A stretch of 12,012 bases of DNA from Nitrospira sp. (GCA_030456405.1 JAKDNQ010000051.1:1-12012); one strand, 5' to 3'; positions 1-6,476 are shown, counted from the first letter of the stretch. Made by a program: numbers and translations. Notes: a model not told the origin generated them from the letters alone.

Positions 1-362
1 GGGATGAAAGACATGCCCCGCTGCGCCAGGCGAAGCGCGAGCTCGCGGAATATTTCGACGGCACGCGTATGCGCTTTGCCGTGAAGGTCGCACCGCGCGG
101 CACGCCGTTCCAGCGCGCGGTATGGAAGGCGATCGCGGGCGTCGGTTTCGGTCGGACCATCGCGTATGCGGAGCTGGCGCGGCGCGCGGGCCATCCTGGC
201 AGTGCGCGGGCTGCGGGCGCTGCCACTGGCCGCAACCCGATCGGCATCATCGTGCCCTGCCACCGCATCGTCGGCTCGAATGGCTCGCTCACCGGCTATG
301 CCGGTGGTTTAGCGAAGAAGCGCGCGCTCCTGGCCATGGAAGGGATACGCATTGATCAGTAA
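1..362 (+). CDS. ogt: Methylated-DNA--[protein]-cysteine S-methyltransferase, 5'-truncated by window edge
   Basis: This DNA repair protein removes alkyl groups from O6-alkylguanine by irreversible transfer to its own cysteine. The active-site motif PCHRIV is visible, preceded by the helix-turn-helix DNA-binding segment ([11 protein letters not shown] ... [14 protein letters not shown]) and followed by the typical [17 protein letters not shown] tail. The frame is open from base 3 to the TAA at 360-362, and the residues before the first Met ([18 protein letters not shown]) match the family's linker, so the Met at 69 is internal and the gene starts before the window. About 119 residues of a roughly 160-residue protein are seen. 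The family assignment is secure. Choosing ogt over ada or a plain MGMT label is an inference, because the N-terminal part is missing. Confidence 0.93.
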   Translation, partial: DERHAPLRQAKRELAEYFDGTRMRFAVKVAPRGTPFQRAVWKAIAGVGFGRTIAYAELARRAGHPGSARAAGAATGRNPIGIIVPCHRIVGSNGSLTGYAGGLAKKRALLAMEGIRIDQ

Positions 363-547
363 AGGAGAGGCATCCCCTTCCACGCTAATGAGGACTTCCA
401 AGAATGGTGTTGGTCGTGGAATCATTCAGAGCATTTCACCTGCAACGGGATGAAAGCGGGCTTGAGGGCTCTCACAAAGTCGAACCGATGACATGAGTGG
501 CGTCGTCTTTTGATGTGTTCAATTAGGGCGGTTCAAAGGAGAGTCGC

Positions 548-1327
548 ATGACGCTCTCGTACGAAGACCAAGAGGCGCTGAGGTACGCAAAGGCGCTCCT
601 TGAGAATCCTGGCCTTGCGGCGAAGATCACGGGATTGATCGGCATGCCGATTGAGAAGGCGCTGCAGTTACTTCCGGGGAAATGGGCACAAGTCGTCAAC
701 GAGGCGACAAGGAGGTCGCTTGAGACGGCACTGCAAGCCGCATTGCTGACGCTCGACGACAAACCGCAGGCAAATTCTTGGGAGTTTCTCCACAAGCTCG
801 CAGTGGTGGCGACCGGCGCAGGGGGAGGCGCCTTTGGACTGCTCGGTCTCCCGGTCGAACTGCCCTTATCTACCACGATCATGCTGCGTTCCATTGCGGA
901 TATCGCACGAAGTGAAGGTGAACGTCTCCGCACGCCGGACGCCAAACTGGCCTGCCTTGAGGTCTTCGCACTGGGCGGACCCAGCAAGAGCGACGATGCG
1001 AGTGAATCCGCTTACTTTTTGATGCGTGGCGCATTAGCGAAGTCGATTTCAGATGCTGCGGGATATATTGCCCAGAGAGGTCTGGTGGAGGAGGGGGCGC
1101 CCGCAATCGTCAGGCTCATTGCACAGTTGGCCATGCGCTTCGGCGTGAACGTGTCCGAGAAGGTTGCGGCGCAAGCTGTCCCCGTGATCGGCGCTGCCGG
1201 AGGTGTAGTGATCAATGTCCTGTTCATCGACCATTTCCAGGATATGGCGCGAGGCCACTTCATTGTCAGAAGGTTAGAACGCACATACGACCCGCAGGTG
1301 GTGCGGGCGGAGTATGAGAGGTTGTAA
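548..1327 (+). CDS. EcsC family protein
   Basis: A 259-residue protein. A clean ribosome-binding site (AAAGGAGAG) lies 8-10 bases before the ATG. The sequence resembles the EcsC family, named after the third gene of the Bacillus ecs locus, whose biochemical role is unknown. Visible traits are an N-terminal helical part (residues 1-75), a Gly-rich hydrophobic segment near residues 86-110 (VVATGAGGGAFGLLGLPVELPL) that may sit in or on the membrane, the family-typical block LPLSTTIMLRSIADIARSEGE, and a second hydrophobic Gly/Ala-rich stretch (AVPVIGAAGGVVINVLFIDHF) close to the C-terminus. No ABC transporter genes accompany it, so it is not an ecsABC operon. It stands alone between ogt and a palindromic intergenic element. 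Confidence 0.82.
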   Translation: MTLSYEDQEALRYAKALLENPGLAAKITGLIGMPIEKALQLLPGKWAQVVNEATRRSLETALQAALLTLDDKPQANSWEFLHKLAVVATGAGGGAFGLLGLPVELPLSTTIMLRSIADIARSEGERLRTPDAKLACLEVFALGGPSKSDDASESAYFLMRGALAKSISDAAGYIAQRGLVEEGAPAIVRLIAQLAMRFGVNVSEKVAAQAVPVIGAAGGVVINVLFIDHFQDMARGHFIVRRLERTYDPQVVRAEYERL

Positions 1328-1340
1328 GGGGTGAAGGGGT

Positions 1341-1436
1341 GGAATGACACCCGTGCTGATCCCTTGCTCCCGGAACGCGCACAATCAGAATGTGCTCGTT
1401 CGACGGCCGCAGTGGGACCAGCACGGGCGTCATTCC
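1341..1436. repeat. 96-base imperfect palindrome (hairpin or MITE/REP-like element)
   Basis: The arms at 1341-1363 and 1414-1436 (23 bases each, starting GGAATGACACCCGTG on the left) are complementary at 21 of 23 positions. An inner stem, GAACG-C-GCACA (1373-1383) against TGTGC-T-CGTTC (1391-1401), closes on a 7-base loop. The whole could fold as one long hairpin. It starts 13 bases after the EcsC stop. There is no T-run, so a simple terminator is unlikely. It could be a dispersed palindromic repeat or a structured RNA. The rest of the 1328-1651 gap shows only a short palindrome, CGCCAGTTGGCG, at 1615-1626. Confidence 0.7.
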
Positions 1437-1651
1437 AAGAGAGAGAAACGAGCAAGCTTGGAAGGACCATTGAGCAAGAAATGTTGTCGACCAACTAGAC
1501 GTTGAGGCGAATTACCGACAGCGGCCAACCCCTGCTACGAGACTCAGATTCCGTCTACCAAGAGGCTGGAGCGGAGGTGGCGGATAAGGAGCCCAATTGA
1601 TGTGTCTGGAGGCTCGCCAGTTGGCGTGGGCTTAGATGGATCGGAATACCG

Positions 1652-2407
1652 ATGGGATTTACACTCGACAAAATCGTGCCGTGGGGACGCTCCTATGATG
1701 AATACGTAGCCATGTTTGGCCTGACGGATGTCGATCTGAAGCTCCGCATTCTCGGCTGCGGTGATGGACCAGCCGAGTTCAATTCAGAACTGACCAAGCG
1801 TGGCGGGAATGTCGTCTCAGTCGATCCAATCTATGTTTTTGAAGCTGCGCAGATCAGAAGCCGCATTTCCGAAACATACGAAACCGTGATAGCCCGAATG
1901 CGCAAGAATCACAGCCACTACGTTTGGGGTCGTATCTCGTCTGTTGAAGAACTGGGGCGTGTTCGCATGTCGGCAATGAATAGATTCCTGGCCGACTACG
2001 ATCACGGAAGGAACGATGGCCGATACATCGCGAGAGAATTACCGTCACTTCCTTTTGAAAGCGGAACGTTCGGCATCGCGTTGTCGTCCCATTTCTTGTT
2101 TCTGTACAGCGCACACTTGTCGGTCGAGTTTCATCTTCAATCTCTTCAAGAAATGTTGCGCGTGGCTCGCGAAGTGAGAGTATTTCCATTGCTGACGCTT
2201 GATGGAACCCCCTCGCCACACTTGAACTTCGTGACAGAGAGTCTTTCGAGCTGCGGTTTTAGCGTTGAGGTCAAGCGCGTTCCATACGAATTTCAGCGAG
2301 GCGGCAACGAGATGTTGCTCGTCCGCCCTGCCCAACATGCGGTCGAGAGGGACGCTCCGCAAGCGTGCAAAGCCCGCTTGCTCCGCGCCCCACACCTTAA
2401 ACTTTAG
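1652..2407 (+). CDS. SAM-dependent methyltransferase-like protein
   Basis: A 251-residue frame. The SAM-binding loop is visible as LRILGCGDGPAEFN (near residues 31-44), followed by an acidic strand end (VVSVDPIY) that would bind the SAM ribose, then PSLPFESGTFGIALSSHFLFLY, the usual motif IV/V region of class I methyltransferases. The N-terminus (LDKIVPWGRSYDEYVAMFGL) resembles a family of uncharacterised bacterial methyltransferases; the substrate is unknown. No strong ribosome-binding site precedes the ATG (only a weak GGAA). The last roughly 25 residues are encoded inside an attC-like site, and the stop TAG lies in that site's right end. The natural C-terminus of the family probably ends near VRPAQ, so the tail may be read-through. 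This suggests a gene-cassette origin. Confidence 0.75.
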   Translation: MGFTLDKIVPWGRSYDEYVAMFGLTDVDLKLRILGCGDGPAEFNSELTKRGGNVVSVDPIYVFEAAQIRSRISETYETVIARMRKNHSHYVWGRISSVEELGRVRMSAMNRFLADYDHGRNDGRYIARELPSLPFESGTFGIALSSHFLFLYSAHLSVEFHLQSLQEMLRVAREVRVFPLLTLDGTPSPHLNFVTESLSSCGFSVEVKRVPYEFQRGGNEMLLVRPAQHAVERDAPQACKARLLRAPHLKL

Positions 2408-2409
2408 GC
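2330..2409 (+). repeat. attC-like integron recombination site (degenerate right core)
   Basis: The left core GCCCAAC (2330-2336) fits RYYYAAC. It is followed by a GAGAGGGACGC block, a central inverted repeat (CCGCAAGCG ... CGCTTGC), the mirrored block GCGCCCCACACC, and a right end TTTAGGC (2403-2409), one base from the consensus GTTAGGC. Order, spacing and the GGGAC/GCCCC pairing are as in integron 59-base elements. The mutated G at the cleavage point would make it poorly active or dead. Confidence 0.55.
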
Positions 2410-2523
2410 AGCATCGCGTTGAATGGCTCAGCTCACAGTACTGTCAGACGCCGCCCCACGATGACCGAATGACTCGATATGGACAACCCCGATGTGCGAT
2501 GTGTGCGGCAGTAGTCGCCGTCT

Positions 2524-2626
2524 CATCCCGGCAGTTCGCTCAGTCGTCTCTCGAGAAATCGCCGCTCCGGTTCCTGCTGCGTGAGGGCGGGAGCACATTC
2601 GTAGAGGTGGGGGCTTCCGAGTGACT
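2524..2626 (-). pseudogene. Remnant of an ECF42-type sigma factor C-terminus (copy 1)
   Basis: Read on the minus strand, bases 2590 to about 2528 encode LTQQEPERRFLERRLSELPG followed by a stop. This is nearly the same as the C-terminus of the intact sigma factor at 8655-9908 (LTQQEPERRFLKKRLAELPD). A few upstream codons also align weakly (Y, A, L, T matches), ending near 2626. Nothing else of the gene is present. The fragment lies between the attC-like site and the AbrB/PIN pair. Confidence 0.7.
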
Positions 2627-2648
2627 GGATTTCATTGGAATGTGATGC

Positions 2649-2677
2649 TTGACAAGTTTTTGAAAGCGAGTGATAGC
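2649..2677 (+). promoter_or_regulatory. Candidate promoter upstream of the AbrB/PIN pair
   Basis: A perfect -35 box TTGACA (2649-2654) is followed after 17 bases by GATAGC (2672-2677), a weak -10. It is about 100 bases before the antitoxin start. Evidence is sequence match only. Confidence 0.28.
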
Positions 2678-2689
2678 CCGCGCAGATTC

Positions 2690-2719
2690 CGGAAGCGGCC
2701 GAGCTGCAAGGCGTTAGGC
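2690..2719 (+). repeat. Possible right half of an attC site
   Basis: GAGCTGCAAGGCGTTAGGC ends in a perfect GTTAGGC core (2713-2719), the form typical of the right end of attC sites. I could not find a matching RYYYAAC left core within about 130 bases, so only a half site is supported. If real, it marks the left boundary of a cassette carrying the AbrB/PIN genes. Confidence 0.33.
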
Positions 2720-2726
2720 ATTCAGT

Positions 2727-2750
2727 TGTCTTACAGTAAGGAAGTAAGAT
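2727..2750. promoter_or_regulatory. Palindromic operator candidate for the AbrB-type antitoxin
   Basis: CTTACAGTAAGGAAGTAAG contains the palindrome TTACAGTAA (2731-2739) and a further GTAAG half. It sits about 30 bases before the antitoxin ATG. AbrB/MazE-type antitoxins usually bind palindromes in their own promoter; the match here is inferred from position. Confidence 0.3.
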
Positions 2751-2776
2751 ATCCTGACGGCCTGGAGGCCCTGCTC

Positions 2777-3025
2777 ATGCTAGCCAAAAAGACGTCGAAG
2801 AACCAAGTGACGTTGCCGAAGAAGATTTTGAAAGAGATACCGGACACCGACTACTTTGACGTGTCTCTGCGGGAGGGAAGCGTGGTGCTCCGACCGGTCA
2901 CAATCGCAGAGCATGGTAGTCGGCTTGCCTCCATCCGAAAGAAAGTCCGCGACCTGGGGATCAAATCTTCTGACATCGGCCAGGCCATTCAGTGGGCCAG
3001 AGAACGGGGGAGACGGCTGCGGTGA
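2777..3025 (+). CDS. AbrB/MazE/SpoVT-family antitoxin
   Basis: An 82-residue protein. Residues 4-45 form the swapped-hairpin DNA-binding fold, recognisable by KTSKNQVTLPKKIL and VSLREGSVVLRPV; a basic C-terminal helix (residues 60-82) would wrap the toxin. I chose the ATG at 2777, preceded by GGAG at 10 bases, because the open frame extends upstream to 2621 through sequence that does not look like the family. The stop TGA overlaps the toxin's GTG start by four bases (GTGA), implying translational coupling. The protein presumably neutralises the PIN nuclease encoded next and represses the pair. Confidence 0.86.
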   Translation: MLAKKTSKNQVTLPKKILKEIPDTDYFDVSLREGSVVLRPVTIAEHGSRLASIRKKVRDLGIKSSDIGQAIQWARERGRRLR

Positions 3026-3438
3026 TCCGAGCCGTCTTGGACACAAACGTCCTTGTCTCAGCTCTGTTGTTCTCCGATCCTCCCTCCCAACTTGTTCCAG
3101 CCTGGCAAGGCGGTCGTCTTTGTCCAGTCGTCTCTGCCGAGATACTCCAAGAATATGTTCGCGTGCTGGCCTATTCTAAATTCAATCTTACGGGTTCGGA
3201 GATTCTCAGTCTCATTGAAAAAGATGTCCTTCCTTTCGTCGATACCGTTCGAGTAAAACCCATCTCGGCCTCGATGCTGCGAGACCCAGACGACATGAAG
3301 TTTCTTGCCTGTGCGATATCTGCAGGAGTCCATTGGCTCGTCAGCGATGACGACGACCTGCTTTCGATCGGGAAGGTCGAATCGGTCGATATCGTCTCCG
3401 TGACGAACTTCCTCCGCCAGCTCAAACGTAAATCCTAG
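3022..3438 (+). CDS. PIN-domain toxin (putative toxin-antitoxin RNase, COG1569-like)
   Basis: A 138-residue PIN-domain ribonuclease, the toxin partner of the preceding AbrB-type antitoxin. Acidic residues expected for the metal site are present: D7 in AVLDTNVLVSALL, E40/E44 in SAEILQEY, D88-D91 in LRDPDDMKFLACA, and D109-D112 in HWLVSDDDDLL. The GTG start at 3022 overlaps the antitoxin stop, which fits the family's N-terminus (MIRAVLDTN); the Met at 2992 is inside the antitoxin. All catalytic positions look intact, so the toxin is probably functional. The target RNA is unknown. Confidence 0.88.
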   Translation: MIRAVLDTNVLVSALLFSDPPSQLVPAWQGGRLCPVVSAEILQEYVRVLAYSKFNLTGSEILSLIEKDVLPFVDTVRVKPISASMLRDPDDMKFLACAISAGVHWLVSDDDDLLSIGKVESVDIVSVTNFLRQLKRKS

Positions 3439-3517
3439 GAGCCTGTCCGAGTAATCCTTCGTTGCGAAGCGAACAAGCTGCCGGCAGGCGCAAGGTCGCA
3501 GGCTTGCCGCTTCAGTT

Positions 3518-3690
3518 CGGCAATTTGCTCAGCCGTCGCTGGAGAAACCGCTGCGCCGGTTCTTGCTGTATACGGTGATGAGGGTGAGTCCTGCCGCAGG
3601 GCGTCGCGAATGGCGGCTGCGACTGCGCGATTCAGCTCGATCACTGGTGAGGGATTCGATCCAACAGCATGTCGTAGAGCGGCACGCAAG
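3518..3690 (-). pseudogene. Remnant of an ECF42-type sigma factor C-terminus (copy 2, deleted and frameshifted)
   Basis: On the minus strand, pieces in different frames match the sigma factor at 8655-9908: VPLYDMLLDRIPHQ against VQLYDMLMQTNPSS, then NPSPVIELNRAVAAAIRD against NPSSVVELNRAVAVAMRD, then RPAAGLTLI, then QQEPAQRFLQRRLSKLPN and a stop. Between PAAGLTLI and QQEP about 40 residues of the parental sequence are missing. Frame changes plus the deletion mark it as a pseudogene. It sits between the PIN toxin and the HxlR gene. Confidence 0.75.
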
Positions 3691-3701
3691 GAGGGGCGAC
3701 C

Positions 3702-4043
3702 TTACCGTTCCTTCCCAATCTCTTTTTGAAGTTTCTTAAGCGCATCCAAAATCCGGAGAAATTTCTTGCCGAACGGTGTGACGGCATACTCCACGCGCGG
3801 CGGAATCTCGGGATAGGAGACACGTTCGAGGATGCCGAACGTCACATTTCTGCGGAGACATTCGTTGAGCACCTTGGTGGTCAATCCTTCAACGGCGCGT
3901 ACCATCTCGCCAGGGCGGTTGATGCCGCGCGCAAGAAGTCGGTAGACCGTCAGCGACCATTTGCATCGATAAATCGTCTCCACCATTCGCGCGCTCCGTT
4001 CCGGAGCGGATACCTTCGAAAATATTTTTCCTTGCCTTTCCAT
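3702..4043 (-). CDS. HxlR-family winged-helix transcriptional regulator
   Basis: A 113-residue protein with the family's core: [20 protein letters not shown] (residues 28-47), the recognition region around residues 50-72, and [16 protein letters not shown] (78-92), the wing typical of HxlR proteins. Two cysteines (C27 next to the conserved KWS, and C62) could sense electrophiles, as in the thiol-based members YodB/HypR, but this is inference. The frame begins with TTG at 4046, immediately followed by ATG at 4043; I chose the ATG. It is divergent from the dehydrogenase at 4162. A 14-base direct repeat lies just upstream of its start, so it probably regulates itself and the oxidoreductase pair. 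Confidence 0.9.
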   Translation of the reverse strand: MERQGKIFSKVSAPERSARMVETIYRCKWSLTVYRLLARGINRPGEMVRAVEGLTTKVLNECLRRNVTFGILERVSYPEIPPRVEYAVTPFGKKFLRILDALKKLQKEIGKER

Positions 4044-4051
4044 CAATCTAT

Positions 4052-4084
4052 ACCGATTTGTGCCTATGGAACCGAAATGTGCCT
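4052..4084. promoter_or_regulatory. Direct repeat, candidate HxlR operator
   Basis: ACCGATTTGTGCCT (4052-4065) and ACCGAAATGTGCCT (4071-4084) match at 12 of 14 positions with a period of 19 bases. They lie in the gap between the divergent HxlR and dehydrogenase genes, starting 9 bases from the regulator start. The position fits a site for autorepression. Binding is inferred. Confidence 0.5.
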
Positions 4085-4161
4085 GCTATCACACTGAGCC
4101 AGGACTTCATAGACTGGGTTCACACGTTGTACTCATGACTCATTCTTATGGAGATGATCCG

Positions 4162-4929
4162 ATGCAGCACGTCAATCCGCACTATGCCTTGATTGTCGGC
4201 GGTTCCAGCGGGATCGGCCTGGCCACCGCCAGACTCCTGATGAAACGTAACATACAAACCATCATTGTAGGCAGCTCTCCGGAAAAGCTGGAGTCGGCAA
4301 AGCGTGACCTCTCTGCGCTCGGTCATGTTGAAGTTCTCCAGGCCAATTTGTATAAACCGGATGACGTACAGCGCATTGTTGCGCTTGCCCACGATCATGG
4401 CCGCCATAGCAAATATCTGGTAAACGCGGCAGGCTACTTCAAGCCTACACCGTTTGTTGATCATACACGAACGGACTACGATGTGTACCTGGATTTGAAT
4501 CGATCCCTCTTCTTCATTTCTCAGGCTGTGGCCGGGAACATGGCCGCGAATGGCGGTGGCTCGATTGTGCATATCGGATCAATGTGGGCCAAGCAGGCCA
4601 TCAAAGCGACTCCTTCTTCTGCCTATTCGATGGCGAAAGCGGGACTGCATGCCCTCACGCAACACATGGCAATGGAACTGGCTGGCCATCACATCCGTGT
4701 CAACGCAGTTTCGCCTGCGGTGGTCAAGACACCCATTTACCAGGCCTTCATCGAGCCAAGCAAAATCGATGAGACGTTGGCCGGCTTCAACAGCTTTCAC
4801 CCGATCGGCCGGATTGGCACGGCGGAGGACGTGGCAAAAGCCATTGCCTTCCTGCTGAGCGATGATGCCGCATGGGTGACCGGCGCCATCTGGGATATCG
4901 ACGGCGGCGTGATGGCTGGACGGAACTGA
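4162..4929 (+). CDS. Short-chain dehydrogenase/reductase (SDR) family oxidoreductase
   Basis: A 255-residue classical SDR. The Rossmann nucleotide-binding motif GGSSGIG lies at residues 13-19, NAAG at 88-91, and the catalytic set N113, S140, Y155 and K159 (YSMAK) is complete. The C-terminal motif DIDGGVMAG matches the family. I chose the ATG at 4162 because GGAG (4150-4153) precedes it at the right distance and the Rossmann strand starts soon after; the frame extends upstream to 4060 without family resemblance. The cofactor is NAD(P)H; the substrate cannot be told. It is divergent from the HxlR gene and followed 36 bases later by an AhpD-like gene, a set suggesting a stress- or electrophile-induced reductase unit. 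Confidence 0.9.
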   Translation: MQHVNPHYALIVGGSSGIGLATARLLMKRNIQTIIVGSSPEKLESAKRDLSALGHVEVLQANLYKPDDVQRIVALAHDHGRHSKYLVNAAGYFKPTPFVDHTRTDYDVYLDLNRSLFFISQAVAGNMAANGGGSIVHIGSMWAKQAIKATPSSAYSMAKAGLHALTQHMAMELAGHHIRVNAVSPAVVKTPIYQAFIEPSKIDETLAGFNSFHPIGRIGTAEDVAKAIAFLLSDDAAWVTGAIWDIDGGVMAGRN

Positions 4930-4965
4930 CACGAGTGCTTATCCCTCAAACCAAGGAGACATCAC

Positions 4966-5271
4966 ATGTACGAGACGCATAATCTCAAGAAACTGCCAGT
5001 GCTTGGGTCCAAAGCCAGTGAAGCCTGGCAGAGCTATGTTGCCTTCGACAAGGCGGCATTAGCCGATGGAGCCATCCCCAAAAAGTACAAGGAGCTGATC
5101 GCCATTGCGGTTGCATTGACCACGCAATGCCCGTATTGCATCGACATCCATGTCAATGCGGCCCGCAAGGCGGGCGCGAATGATGAAGAACTGGCCGAGG
5201 CAGGTTTCGTCGCAGCGGCATTGCGAGCCGGCGCCGCCGTCACGCACGCGACCCATCTGATGAAAGACTGA
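4966..5271 (+). CDS. Carboxymuconolactone decarboxylase / AhpD-like family protein
   Basis: A 101-residue protein with the AhpD-type core: E43, then C55-P-Y-C58 and H62 (TQCPYCIDIHVNAARKAG), the redox CXXC and proton-relay histidine used in alkylhydroperoxidase activity. This argues for a peroxidase/disulfide-reductase role over a true muconolactone decarboxylase, which lacks the CXXC. The strong ribosome-binding site AAGGAG lies 9 bases before the ATG. It follows the SDR gene closely and is probably co-transcribed and controlled by the divergent HxlR regulator. Confidence 0.9.
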   Translation: MYETHNLKKLPVLGSKASEAWQSYVAFDKAALADGAIPKKYKELIAIAVALTTQCPYCIDIHVNAARKAGANDEELAEAGFVAAALRAGAAVTHATHLMKD

Positions 5272-5419
5272 CGGGACTCCGCTCATCGACTCGGCAACCC
5301 ATGGAGTCGTCGCTATTGGTCGCGTTCAGCCTTAAGCCAAGAATTGATGGAAGGATTCTTTGCCTGCAACGTTCATCTTGTCCAGCTCCAATTCACTCAC
5401 GCGTTCAACATTATGGGAG

Positions 5420-5448
5420 TTGACATCAATATGTATCAAAAGTAGGCT
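5420..5448 (+). promoter_or_regulatory. Candidate promoter of the vapB gene
   Basis: TTGACA (5420-5425) and TAGGCT (5443-5448) are separated by 17 bases. The predicted start point falls about at the ATG (5456), so the transcript may be leaderless; no ribosome-binding site is visible before that ATG. Confidence 0.38.
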
Positions 5449-5455
5449 TTGATGC

Positions 5456-5713
5456 ATGAGAACAACGATCAATCTGCCGGACGAACTCCTGGCCCAGATC
5501 AAAAAGCTGGCGGTCACGTCACGCTCGACGATTACGGCATTAATTGAGGATGCGTTGCGCGAGGCGCTGGCAAGACGCCGTCGCACGCGCCGACACGAGC
5601 GTGTGACCTTGAGGACATACGGAAAACAGGGACTTCTTCCTCGAGTGGATATCGACGACACCGCTTCCGTGCTGAATCTGATGGAGTCATCTGTTAGTTC
5701 TACCCGACGTTAA
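5456..5713 (+). CDS. Ribbon-helix-helix (VapB/CopG-type) antitoxin
   Basis: An 85-residue protein beginning MRTTINLPDELLAQIKKLA, a typical ribbon-helix-helix N-terminus: a strand that pairs in the dimer and contacts DNA, then two helices (residues 10-40, ending EDALREALARRRR). The C-terminal half (GLLPRVDIDDTASVLNLME) is the toxin-binding tail that goes with PIN toxins of the LPDVNVLVYAH type. The reading frame ends in SSVSSTRR, which I do not recognise from this family and which may result from a small indel near the toxin start. It overlaps the toxin frame by about 20 bases. Confidence 0.8.
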   Translation: MRTTINLPDELLAQIKKLAVTSRSTITALIEDALREALARRRRTRRHERVTLRTYGKQGLLPRVDIDDTASVLNLMESSVSSTRR

Positions 5714-6209
5714 TGTGCTGGTCTATGCTCACCGACAAGACCCCAACGCGGTGACACTTGCGCCCGGTGAGCGGCACTGGGATATCTTCCGCCGCCTGTG
5801 CCAAGAGGTGAACGCAAAGGGAAACCTCATCGCCGATGCCTATTTGGCTGCTCTTGCTATTGAGACCGGCGCAGAATGGATCACGACCGATCGGGACTAT
5901 GCCTGCTTTTCCGGTCTGCGCTGGAGACATCCCCTGACCCGACCTGCATTTCCCTCGCGCAAGGCCCTCGCGACTCAGTCAGCCAAACCGCTCGCTGCTC
6001 TTCTAGCCCGCATTATTCATGACGGTTTGTGGCGAAATCGCGCAGTCGCCAGGCGAGACAGGCGCGCGGAGCCGCGAGGGAGGAAGGCATACTTGAAACA
6101 GTATGTTGACCGACCGAGCGGCGAGCCCGCCTGCCTGGGCGCAGCGCAGCCGCGTCCAGGCTTGTCGCAGCGGCGAATCCGTGATTGCAGCAGAACCGTT
6201 CATGAATAA
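5694..6209 (+). pseudogene. VapC-type PIN toxin, internally deleted and extended into a MITE-like element
   Basis: The frame shows the VapC start LVLPDVNVLVYAHRQD and the VapC end GERHWDIF ... GNLIADAYLAALAIETGAEWITTDRDYACFSGLRWRHPL, joined directly. From memory, family members carry roughly 60 residues between these blocks, including helices and a conserved acidic residue of the active site. The deletion is in frame. No ATG lies at the expected start; GTG at 5715 is the first usual start but would remove the catalytic Asp in LPDVN. After RHPL the frame continues for about 90 non-family residues, the last 69 encoded by the inverted-repeat element at 6001-6221, and stops at TAA 6207-6209 in its right arm. 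The toxin is very probably inactive. Confidence 0.72.
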
Positions 6210-6221
6210 TGCGGGCTAGAA
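6001..6221. mobile_element. MITE-like element with 26-27-base terminal inverted repeats
   Basis: The left end TTCTAGCCCGCATTATTCAT (continuing GACGGT, 6001-6026) is the reverse complement of the right end (6195-6221: ACCGTTCATGAATAATGCGG then GCTAGAA), apart from one missing base. The interior has no transposase but has a small hairpin, CATACT-TGAAAC-AGTATG (6088-6105), and GC-rich inverted blocks. Flanks read CTAG on both sides, which could be a palindromic target duplication or part of the repeat. It supplies the 3' end of the broken VapC frame. Confidence 0.72.
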
Positions 6222-6257
6222 ATCGACGTTCCGACGCCTGCTGTCGTAAGGCTCAAG

Positions 6258-6290
6258 GCCCGTTCGTCGGCGGCTCGGGCAGCTTTTTTT
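6258..6290 (+). terminator. Possible rho-independent terminator
   Basis: GCCCG (6258-6262) and CGGGC (6276-6280) can form a short stem with a 13-base loop, followed after three bases by a run of seven T (6284-6290). The stem is short, so the call is tentative. Confidence 0.33.
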
Positions 6291-6309
6291 CCCCTGTCGT
6301 CTGCACAAT

Positions 6310-6474
6310 CCGTTTGCATTACGTACGTCCGCTTTTGATCAAGCGCAGAAGGAGATAGCGATTGTCTATACCTCCGAGATCGGTGGGCGAAGGAAGCGGG
6401 TCTCCGAGCATCTCACCTTTGGCCCGGATGGTCTGGTGGTGAGCGCGGAGGTATTCCATGGAGTAGACGTGTAG
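6310..6474 (+). pseudogene. C-terminal fragment of an NTF2/SnoaL-like protein
   Basis: The frame ending at TAG 6472-6474 reads EIAIVYTSEIGGRRKRVSEH then LTFGPDGLVVSAEVFHGVDV. This resembles the last two strands of SnoaL/NTF2-like proteins (RxRNTE ... DGKIxxVEVYFGxD). There is no start codon or N-terminal part: upstream the frame runs through the T-run of the putative terminator without family resemblance. I read it as a leftover gene end. The similarity is by eye and short. Confidence 0.45.
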
Positions 6475-6476
6475 TG

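Noticed and set aside
361..381. Hairpin GGAGAGG-CAT-CCCCTTCC just after ogt as terminator
   Set aside because: The stem has a mismatch and a wobble, and no T-run follows.
1012..1494. Long antisense open frame over the EcsC 3' end and the palindrome
   Set aside because: No family resemblance or ribosome-binding site; it is a shadow of the EcsC gene extended through the hairpin.
3435..3689. 84-residue minus-strand frame as a separate small gene
   Set aside because: Its recognisable part (NPSPVIELNRAVAAAIRD) is a piece of the decayed sigma factor, and the rest is out of frame relative to the parent.
5287..5309. CGACTC ... GAGTCG inverted repeat after the AhpD-like gene as terminator
   Set aside because: Only six base pairs with an 11-base loop and no T-run; it may end the operon but the evidence is too thin to list.
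6001..6209. C-terminal part of the VapC frame as a genuine protein domain
   Set aside because: It is encoded by the inverted-repeat element, arginine-rich through GC-rich palindromic DNA, and stops inside the right arm.
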